Source: an uncultured bacterium (GTDB lineage: Bacteria; Verrucomicrobiota; Kiritimatiellia; PWTM01). Taken from it: a DNA stretch of 48,287 nt. Shown piece by piece: positions 33,941-40,348 of this stretch (its first letter is position 1; each line of letters begins with the position of its first letter). The notes below the pieces were generated by a model. It was not told the DNA's origin. It worked only from the letters and a program-made list of their open reading frames with translations, and did not search any database. The DNA lies in NCBI GenBank assembly GCA_937935255.1, contig CALGXT010000112.1:1-48287 (forward strand), written 5' to 3'. The translations under genes and the position numbers were made by a program.

Positions 33941-33966
33941 GTATCACACTTCGCGAAGTGTGATAC
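33941..33966. repeat. 26-base perfect palindrome, TTCGCGAA-centre variant
   Basis: Two half-sites of GTATCACACTTCG. It shares the TTCGCGAA centre with the palindrome at 20200 and the TATC...CACAC outline with the main family. Its centre is 99 bases from the next palindrome. Confidence 0.88.
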
Positions 33967-34038
33967 AGACCGCCGCGTTGGGGCGCGGCGGACGGCAGGC
34001 GTTCGCGAGTTCTTTCCGCCGAATCCACGCTTCGCGAC

Positions 34039-34066
34039 TATCTCACACTTTCGAAGGTGTGAGATA
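34039..34066. repeat. Long palindrome, copy 7
   Basis: TATCTCACACTTTC / GAAGGTGTGAGATA. Symmetrical except for one C-to-T change near the centre, the same change as in copy 2, which still allows a G-U pair in plus-strand RNA. Confidence 0.85.
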
Positions 34067-34150
34067 ACGCTTTCGCGGGAGGGATTTGCCGTTGGGCGGG
34101 CGACTTCGGGATTCCGACCGTGCTGAGGAATCGCGCGCCCGCGTTCCGCC

Positions 34151-34178
34151 TTGCTTTCGCCGGCGGCGACGGTATGCT
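34151..34178 (+). promoter_or_regulatory. Possible sigma-70 promoter for leuB-asd
   Basis: TTGCTT, 16 bases, TATGCT, with the -10 box 36 bases before the leuB ATG. Both hexamers are one or two bases off consensus. Plausible but not strong. Confidence 0.35.
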
Positions 34179-34214
34179 TTCCGCCCTCGAACGACAGCGG
34201 AAGGAACGGGACGA

Positions 34215-35276
34215 ATGAGCAAAACCTACAAGATTGCGGTGATCGGCGGCGACGGCACCGGGCCGGAAGTGACGCGGGAAGCCGTCAAAGTGTTGAAGGC
34301 GGCGGCGGCCCGGTTCGGGTTCAAACTCGATCTCCACGACTACGATTACGGCGGCGAGCGCTACCTGCGCACCGGCGAAGTGTTGCCCGCCGATGCCGTC
34401 GAGGAAATGCGCCGGCACGACGCCATCCTCCTGGGCGCGATCGGCCACCCCGACGTCAAGCCCGGCATCCTCGAAAAAGGCATCCTGCTCAAGCTCCGCT
34501 TCGATCTGGACCAATACATCAATCTGCGCCCCGTGAAGCTCTATCCCGGCGTCGAAACGCCGCTCAAAGGCAAAGGCCCGGAGCACATTGACTACGTGGT
34601 CGTCCGAGAAAACACCGGCGACCTCTACACCGGCGCCGGCGGCTTCAGCATGCGCGGCACGCCGCACGAGGTGGCCATTCAAACCAGCGTCTATTCGCGC
34701 TTCCAGGTGGAGCGCTGCCTGCGTTACGCCTTCGATCTCGCCCGCGCGCGCAACAAGAAGAAAACGCTCGCGCTCTGCGGCAAGACCAACGTGCTGACCT
34801 ACGTGTATGACCTGTGGGAGCGCGCGTTCCACGAAATCGGCGCGGCCGAATATCCCGACATCAAACGCGAGTATTACCACGTGGACGCCACCTGCATGTG
34901 GATGGTCAAAAATCCGGAGTGGTTCGACGTCATCGTCACCGGCAACATGTTCGGCGACATCATCACCGATCTCGGCGCCATCACCCAGGGCGGCATGGGC
35001 ATCGCCGCCGGCGGCAACATCAACCCCCGGGGCGTCAGCATGTTCGAGCCAATCGGCGGCTCGGCCCCGAAATACACCGGCCAGAATGTGATTAATCCGC
35101 TCGCCGCGATCTGCGCGGGCATGATGATGCTCGACCACCTCGGCGAAAAGTCGGCGGCCGCCGCGATCGAGAAGGCCGTGATGGATGTCACGGCGAACAA
35201 GCTCAAAAGCCTCGCCGCCGGACGCATGGGCTATTCCACCACGGAAGTCGGCGACCTCGTCGCCGAACGGATCTGA
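34215..35276 (+). CDS. leuB: 3-Isopropylmalate dehydrogenase
   Basis: A 353-residue beta-decarboxylating dehydrogenase for leucine synthesis. Seen: IAVIGGDGTGPEVTREAVKV, AILLGAIGHPDVKPGILE, the substrate-binding arginines in LLKLRFDLDQYINLRPVKL, VVVRENTGDLYTGAGG, the KTNVLTYVYDLW region, YYHVDATCMWMV, the metal-binding aspartates in TGNMFGDIITDLGAI, and EPIGGSAPKYTGQNVINPLA. Isocitrate and tartrate dehydrogenases share the fold. The FDLDQYINLRP loop and neighbouring asd favour LeuB, but tartrate or homoisocitrate specificity cannot be excluded. The first 17 bases (ATGAGCAAAACCTACAA) are identical to those of asd. Seven bases separate the two genes. Confidence 0.82.
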   Translation: MSKTYKIAVIGGDGTGPEVTREAVKVLKAAAARFGFKLDLHDYDYGGERYLRTGEVLPADAVEEMRRHDAILLGAIGHPDVKPGILEKGILLKLRFDLDQYINLRPVKLYPGVETPLKGKGPEHIDYVVVRENTGDLYTGAGGFSMRGTPHEVAIQTSVYSRFQVERCLRYAFDLARARNKKKTLALCGKTNVLTYVYDLWERAFHEIGAAEYPDIKREYYHVDATCMWMVKNPEWFDVIVTGNMFGDIITDLGAITQGGMGIAAGGNINPRGVSMFEPIGGSAPKYTGQNVINPLAAICAGMMMLDHLGEKSAAAAIEKAVMDVTANKLKSLAAGRMGYSTTEVGDLVAERI

Positions 35277-35283
35277 AATCGCC

Positions 35284-36288
35284 ATGAGCAAAACCTACAA
35301 CGTTTGCGTCGTCGGCGTCGGCGCGGTCGGCGCCGAAATGGTGCGTTTGTTGCGCCGCCGCCATTTTCCGGTGAAGTCCCTGACGATCCTCGCGCGCCGC
35401 GAGCGGGTGGAGACGATTGACGGCGTCGAATATCCCGTCAAACCCGCCGCGCCGGAGGCGTTCGACGGCATGGATTTCGCCTTTTTCGCGGGCACCGAGG
35501 GCGCCAAGGGCGCTTCGCAGACGCTCGGCTGGGAGGCGGTGCGCCGGGGCTGCATCGTCATTGATAACGGCGACGATTTTCGAATGGATCCGCGGGTGCC
35601 GCTGGTGGTGCCGGAAATCAATCCGGACGCGTTGAAAAACCATCAGGGCTTCATTGCGAATCCGAATTGCAGCACGATCATCGCGCTGATGGCGCTGGCG
35701 CCCATCCACCGCGCGGTCGGCCTGCGGCGGATCATCGCCTGCACCTACCAGGCGGTCTCCGGCACCGGCGCGCCGGCGATCGTCGAGCTGGATCGCCAGG
35801 TCCGCGCGTGGGCGGCGAAAGAACCGTTGACGGTCGAAGTCTATCCGAAGCAGATCGCCTTCAACGTCCTGCCGCAGATCGGCAGCGCCAAAGACCCGTC
35901 CGGCCAGACGACGGAAGAGATGAAATTGCGGCGCGAAACCCACAAAATTCTCGGCGATGATTCGATTCGGGTCTCCGCCACGTGCGTGCGCGTGCCGGTC
36001 TTCAACGGCCACAGCGAGGCCCTCCACGTCGAGACGCGAAATCCGATTTCGCCGGAGGAGGCGCGCGCGCTCCTGGCGCAAGCGCCGGGCGTAACGTTGA
36101 TGGATGATGTGGCCAACGGCGTATTCCCGACGCCGATCGAGTGCTCCGGCCGCTACGAAACGCTGGTCGGCCGCCTCCGGCGCGACGAGGCGCTCGACAA
36201 CGGGCTCGCGATGTTCGTCTGCGGCGACAACATCTGGAAGGGCGCGGCGCAGAACGCCATCCAAATCGCCGAGCTCCTGATCGCGTAG
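35284..36288 (+). CDS. asd: Aspartate-semialdehyde dehydrogenase
   Basis: A 334-residue enzyme that makes aspartate semialdehyde, the branch point to lysine, threonine and methionine. The N-terminal Rossmann motif is VVGVGAVGAEMVRLLRRR. FAGTEGAKG, IDNGDDFRMDPRVPLVVPEIN, and the catalytic cysteine in FIANPNCSTIIALMAL (near residue 130) are present. TYQAVSGTGAPAIVEL and the C-terminal CVRVPVFNGHSEALHVET, with its arginine and histidine, match the bacterial/archaeal Asd family. It is the second gene of a probable leuB-asd-MFS operon. Confidence 0.95.
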   Translation: MSKTYNVCVVGVGAVGAEMVRLLRRRHFPVKSLTILARRERVETIDGVEYPVKPAAPEAFDGMDFAFFAGTEGAKGASQTLGWEAVRRGCIVIDNGDDFRMDPRVPLVVPEINPDALKNHQGFIANPNCSTIIALMALAPIHRAVGLRRIIACTYQAVSGTGAPAIVELDRQVRAWAAKEPLTVEVYPKQIAFNVLPQIGSAKDPSGQTTEEMKLRRETHKILGDDSIRVSATCVRVPVFNGHSEALHVETRNPISPEEARALLAQAPGVTLMDDVANGVFPTPIECSGRYETLVGRLRRDEALDNGLAMFVCGDNIWKGAAQNAIQIAELLIA

Positions 36289-36296
36289 GCGCCTCC

Positions 36297-37505
36297 ATGC
36301 GACAGAACTCCCCGGCGTCCACGGCGGGGACCGAAACGCCGCCGGTCCCGCGGTTGGCGTTGGCCGATTATTTTATTATCGAGTGTCTGAACGCGATCGC
36401 CTCGACGTTCATCGGCACCGCCATTTATTTCTGGACGCGAAAACGCTTCGAGTTCAGCGACACCGAAAACCTGCTCGCCGCGGCGCTGTACGGCCTGGTC
36501 TATACCGTGGGCGCGCGCTACGGCGGAAAGCTGTCGGACCGCCTCGGGCTGGACCGCACCCTGCGGCTCGCGCTCGCCGCGCTCGCGGTCGCGCTCGGCA
36601 TCGGCGTACGGCTTTCCGCGCGCTGGACGCCTTTCGCGCTGCTGGCCTTTCATGGTTTGGTCGTCGCGCCGGTGTGGACTTCGCTGGAGGGCTCGATCGC
36701 GCACGCTGCGGGCGTCTGGACCACGGCCCGCCGCGTGGGCGTGTACAACATCGTCTGGGGCGGCGCCAACACGCTGGCGATTCTGTTGGCCGGCGCGCTG
36801 CTGCGGTGGCAGGCGGACGCGCTGATCTGGGGCGCCGCCTTGCTGCACGGCGCCGGATGGCTATGGACGTTCCGGCGCCGGGTGGCGGCGCGGACGCCCT
36901 CCAGCGCGCCTCTGACGGTCGCGATCTCTTCGCCGCCGCCCGATGGCGCGCGGCGCCGCCGGTTAGCCGCGCTGGCGCTGGTCGGCAATAGTCTGGCGTA
37001 TCTGCTGCAATATGTTTTTTTCGCGCTGTTGCCCCATCTGGCGCACCGCACGAACTGGACGTCTTCGTACGTGCTTTGGCTGACCCTCGCGTTTTTCCTG
37101 GCGCGCGCTCTCGCGTTCGCCGCACTCTCGCACTGGACGGGATGGCATGATCATCCGGCCTGGAGTCACGGCGCGCTCTGGCTGGCGCCGTGCGGCATCG
37201 CGCTCGTCTTCGCATGGCCGGTCACCGCCGTGGCGCTGCCGGCGCTGGCGCTCACGGGCGCGGCGTTCGGGCTGACCTATTACGCCTCGATCTACTACAC
37301 GCTGGAAGCCGGAACGCGGAAGGGCACACAGAGCGGCATTCACGAAGCCGCCTTGGGGCTGGGCGGCTTCCTCGGCCCGCTGGTCGGCGCGGGCGCGGTC
37401 GTGCTCCTAGGCGACGCGCGAGCGGCGCTGTTCGCGGTCGCAGGTGTGGCGGCGGCGGTGAACGCGATCGCCGCCGCCGGGATTTACGCTCGGATCAAGG
37501 CCTGA
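36297..37505 (+). CDS. MFS transporter
   Basis: A 402-residue major facilitator with about 12 hydrophobic segments in two halves, joined by a charged loop (RRRVAARTPSSAPLTVAISS... PPDGARRRR, about 197-225). Motif A is GGKLSDRLGLDRTLR in the 2-3 loop. The segment TRKGTQSGIHEAALGLGGFLGPLVGAG is typical of helix 11. Substrate unknown; amino-acid or drug export are equally open. The ATG at 36297 follows the asd stop by eight bases, so it is probably in the same operon. Confidence 0.85.
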   Translation: MRQNSPASTAGTETPPVPRLALADYFIIECLNAIASTFIGTAIYFWTRKRFEFSDTENLLAAALYGLVYTVGARYGGKLSDRLGLDRTLRLALAALAVALGIGVRLSARWTPFALLAFHGLVVAPVWTSLEGSIAHAAGVWTTARRVGVYNIVWGGANTLAILLAGALLRWQADALIWGAALLHGAGWLWTFRRRVAARTPSSAPLTVAISSPPPDGARRRRLAALALVGNSLAYLLQYVFFALLPHLAHRTNWTSSYVLWLTLAFFLARALAFAALSHWTGWHDHPAWSHGALWLAPCGIALVFAWPVTAVALPALALTGAAFGLTYYASIYYTLEAGTRKGTQSGIHEAALGLGGFLGPLVGAGAVVLLGDARAALFAVAGVAAAVNAIAAAGIYARIKA

Positions 37506-37546
37506 TCGGAAAGCGCCTCAAGCGCCGCTCAACCCGAGAACGAAGA

Positions 37547-37561
37547 GGCGGGCGTCCCGCC
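37547..37561. terminator. Hairpin between convergent MFS gene and hcp
   Basis: GGCGGG, loop CGT, CCCGCC, then GCGCG and TTTT on the plus strand, 41 bases after the MFS stop. It lies inside a larger inverted repeat (CTCAACCCG at 37528-37536, CGGGTTGAG at 37612-37620). The structure could act for both strands. Confidence 0.4.
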
Positions 37562-37642
37562 GCGCGTTTTCCGCACACTCTCGATGCGGGGCGCCGCCCC
37601 CTTCGCGTTTCCGGGTTGAGTCTGGTTCCTCGCGCGGCGGCC

Positions 37643-39298
37643 TCAATTCCCCGCCAGCGCCGAGGCCAGGTCTTCCTCGACCGTCCGAATCGGCTGGATC
37701 GAAAATTTTTCGACCAGGACTTTCAGCATCGAGGGCGTGACGAACGCCGGCAGGCTCGGTCCCAGCCGGATGTTTTTTACGCCCAGATGGAGCAGCGTCA
37801 GCAGAATGCAAACCGCCTTCTGCTCGTACCAGGAGAGCACCAGCGAGAGCGGCAAATCGTTGATCCCGCAACCGAAGGCCTGCGCCAACGCGCCGGCCAC
37901 TTTGATCGCGGTGAAAGCATCGTTGCACTGCCCGCAATCCATCAGTCGGGGCAATCCCCCGATCGTTCCGAACTCCAGCTTGTTGAATCGAAACTTGCCG
38001 CAGGCGAGCGTGAGGATCACGCAATCCGACGGCACGGCCTTTGCGAAATCGGTGTAGTAATTGCGGCCGGACTTGGCGCCGTCGCAACCGCCGATCAGGA
38101 AGAATCGGCGCAGCGCGCCGGACTTCACGGCGGCGATGACCTGTTCGGCCGCGCCGAGGATCGCGTCGTGCCCGAAGCCGACGAGGAGGGTTTTCTCCGG
38201 CTCGGTTTCCGCAAAGCCGGGGGCCTCCCGCGCGGCGGCGATCACCGGCGAAAAGTCGCGGTCGGCGATGTGCCGGACGCCGGGCCATGCGACCAGACCG
38301 CTGGTGAAGATTCGCGCCTTATAGCTTTCCTTCGGCATTTGGATGCAGTTGGTGGTCATCAGGATCGCGCCCGGAAACGCCTCGAATTCCGCGCGCTGGT
38401 CCTGCCACGCGCCGCCGTAATTGCCCACGAGGTGGGCGTATTTCTTGAGGCCGGGATAGCCGTGGGCGGGCAACATCTCGCCGTGGGTGTAGACGTTGAT
38501 CCCCATCCCCTCGGTCTGCCGCAAAAGCTCGGCCAGGTCTTTGAGGTCATGGCCGGACACGAGGATGGCCTTGCCTTTGACCGGCGTGATGCGCACGGGC
38601 GTCGGGCGCGGCGAGCCGTACGCGCCGGTGTTGGCGGCGTCGAGCAGTTCCATCACGCGCAGGTTGACGGCGCCGCAGCGCAGGTTGAGCGCGAACAGTT
38701 CCTCGACCGTGGCGCGATGCTGCGACAACACATCGAGCGCCTCATGGAAGAAGGCGAAGACCGAATCGTCCTCGCGGCCCAGAATCATCGCATGGTCGGC
38801 GTACGCCGCCATACCCTTCAATCCGTAGGTCAACAATTGCTCCAAACCCGTCAGGTCCGCGCCGCGCGCCGCGAGCAGGTTTTCGATGCCGACCTCCTCC
38901 CCCTGCCGAATCAGGCCTGCGCGATCCCCGGCGGGCGTCCAGCGAGCCGGACCTTCCGGTTTTTCCGGCGAACGTCCGGCCTCGGCGCAGGCTTGCTCAT
39001 AGATTCGCCGCGTCGCGTCGCGCACGTCCGCGGCTCTTCGCAACATCGTCTCCAGTCGCGCGGGGTCGAAATTGACGTTCGTAACGGTCGTGAACAACGC
39101 CTCGATGATGAAGACGTCCGCCTCCCGCGTGGAAGCGCCCAGCGCGCGAGCGCGATGCGCATATTGCGCGACGCCCTGCGCCGCGTGAACCAAAAGATCC
39201 TGCAGCGCGGCGGTGTCCGGATCTTTTCCGCATACGCCGAACGCGTTGCAGCCCGTGCCTCGGGCCGTTTGTTCGCACTGATAACAGAACATGCTCAT
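37643..39298 (-). CDS. hcp: Hydroxylamine reductase (hybrid cluster protein)
   Basis: A 551-residue hybrid-cluster protein, which reduces hydroxylamine to ammonia and has nitric oxide reductase activity. The N-terminal cysteines C5, C8, C17 and C23 (CYQC...GCNAFGVC) bind the iron-sulfur cluster. Hybrid-cluster ligands appear in SGHDLKDLAELL, VYTHGEMLPAHGYPGL, TTNCIQMPKESYKARIFTS, GGCDGAKSGRNYYTDFA, LACGKFRFN, and LMDCGQCNDAFTAI. The ATG at 39298 has AAGGA six bases upstream. No Hcr reductase gene is adjacent. The family responds to nitrosative stress; no clear regulator site was found upstream. Confidence 0.96.
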   Translation of the reverse strand: MSMFCYQCEQTARGTGCNAFGVCGKDPDTAALQDLLVHAAQGVAQYAHRARALGASTREADVFIIEALFTTVTNVNFDPARLETMLRRAADVRDATRRIYEQACAEAGRSPEKPEGPARWTPAGDRAGLIRQGEEVGIENLLAARGADLTGLEQLLTYGLKGMAAYADHAMILGREDDSVFAFFHEALDVLSQHRATVEELFALNLRCGAVNLRVMELLDAANTGAYGSPRPTPVRITPVKGKAILVSGHDLKDLAELLRQTEGMGINVYTHGEMLPAHGYPGLKKYAHLVGNYGGAWQDQRAEFEAFPGAILMTTNCIQMPKESYKARIFTSGLVAWPGVRHIADRDFSPVIAAAREAPGFAETEPEKTLLVGFGHDAILGAAEQVIAAVKSGALRRFFLIGGCDGAKSGRNYYTDFAKAVPSDCVILTLACGKFRFNKLEFGTIGGLPRLMDCGQCNDAFTAIKVAGALAQAFGCGINDLPLSLVLSWYEQKAVCILLTLLHLGVKNIRLGPSLPAFVTPSMLKVLVEKFSIQPIRTVEEDLASALAGN

Positions 39299-39610
39299 GG
39301 AATTCCTTTTTGTGGTTTTGGATTGTGAACGCCGACGGCCTTCTGCCGGAATCGTCGGCGCACAAAGACCATAACCGAGCGCGGCGCGGCGGGACTTGCC
39401 GCAGATCAAGAAACGGCGCGAAAGGTCTGCGCGGCAGGAGCGCCTTGGGCGGTCCGACGCCGGGACGGCGGCGCTTCGCGACCGCGTCGGCGAGCGCGGC
39501 GCCAGGACGGCGGCGGAGGGCGGCCGGATCGCCGCCGGCGAGCTTTTCCAAATCGAAAAAAGCTGCGAGAAAGCTCAGCCTGCGATAAGAAGGGAGCGAC
39601 ATAAAAGCTG
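39299..39610. other. 312-base divergent gap between hcp and the amidotransferase gene
   Basis: GC-rich apart from the T-rich piece next to hcp (TTTTTGTGGTTTTGG). I looked for HcpR/FNR-type dyads (TTGA-N-TCAA, GTGA-N6-TCAC) and saw none that is convincing. Open frames cross it on both strands, but none looks like a known protein. Confidence 0.5.
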
Positions 39611-40303
39611 ATGCGCGCGCACTATCTTCAACACGTTCCTTTCGAAGGTCTCGGGACTATCGCGCCGTGGCTGGCGGAACGCGGCTTCACCATCACGCGC
39701 ACCCGCTTTTTCGAGTCGGCGCAACTGCCCAACCCCGACGAGGTGGATTTCCTGGTCATTATGGGCGGGCCGATGAGCGCGAACGACGACGATCAGTGGC
39801 CGTGGCTGGCGGCGGAAAAGAAGTTCATTCGCGAATACCTCCGCCGAAACAAAAGGGCTCTGGGAATCTGCCTCGGCGCTCAACTTATCGCCGATGCCCT
39901 GGGCGCCGCCATGCGCAAGAACCCGGTGAAGGAAATCGGGTGGTTTCCGGTGGAAGGATTGCCGCAGAGTGTCTCTGATTCCTTCCGTTTCCCCGCGGTT
40001 TTCCGGGCGTTTCATTGGCATGGCGAAACCTTCGATATCCCGGCCGGCGCCGCGCATCTGGCGCGCAGCAAGGCGTGCGAAAACCAGGCCTTTCAGTGGG
40101 GCGCGTCGGTCATCGGTTTGCAATTTCATCTCGAAATGACCCCCGAAGCGGCGCGAGACCTCGTTTCGAACGGTCGCGCGGAACTCACGCCCTCGACGTA
40201 TGTGCAATCCGAAGCGGCGCTGCTTTCGGCTTCGCCGGAAGACTACCGAGCGGCGCAGGGACGGATGGCGGAGCTGCTCTCTTACCTGATCCGAAGCCGA
40301 TAA
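39611..40303 (+). CDS. Class I glutamine amidotransferase, GMP-synthase-like
   Basis: A 230-residue stand-alone class I glutamine amidotransferase domain. The triad is C87 in LGICLGAQLIADALG, H173 and E175 in GLQFHLEMTP; the oxyanion region is IMGGPMSANDDDQWPWL. Such proteins release ammonia from glutamine or act as peptidases; relatives are annotated GMP synthase-like, but the synthetase domain is absent. The partner or acceptor is unknown. The ATG at 39611 is preceded by GAAGGGAG 14 bases upstream. It is divergent from hcp and convergent with the GH116 gene. Confidence 0.88.
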   Translation: MRAHYLQHVPFEGLGTIAPWLAERGFTITRTRFFESAQLPNPDEVDFLVIMGGPMSANDDDQWPWLAAEKKFIREYLRRNKRALGICLGAQLIADALGAAMRKNPVKEIGWFPVEGLPQSVSDSFRFPAVFRAFHWHGETFDIPAGAAHLARSKACENQAFQWGASVIGLQFHLEMTPEAARDLVSNGRAELTPSTYVQSEAALLSASPEDYRAAQGRMAELLSYLIRSR

Positions 40304-40348
40304 GCGCGGCGCATCGCATCCCCCGCCCCGCGAACCCCACGTCCGTCG

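Larger units (their letters stand above)
33811..34214. other. 404-base divergent gap with two palindromes
   Basis: The gap carries the palindromes at 33941-33966 and 34039-34066, a possible leuB promoter and CCGCCGAAT (34016-34024), the complement of the motif that follows palindromes 1 and 5. Both flanking genes are transcribed away from it. No small gene could be supported. Confidence 0.55.

Noticed and set aside
3441-34066. CRISPR array
   Set aside because: The palindromic repeats are spread over 30 kb in separate gaps, with no regular spacer array and no cas genes.
34038-35291. Minus-strand frame opposite leuB (417 codons)
   Set aside because: Antisense to leuB, whose motifs are all conserved; the frame has no similarity.
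39299-39602. Possible short minus-strand gene beginning MSLPSYRRLSFLAAFFDLEK upstream of hcp
   Set aside because: Its frame runs out of phase into hcp, no family is recognised, and hcp has its own good ribosome site.
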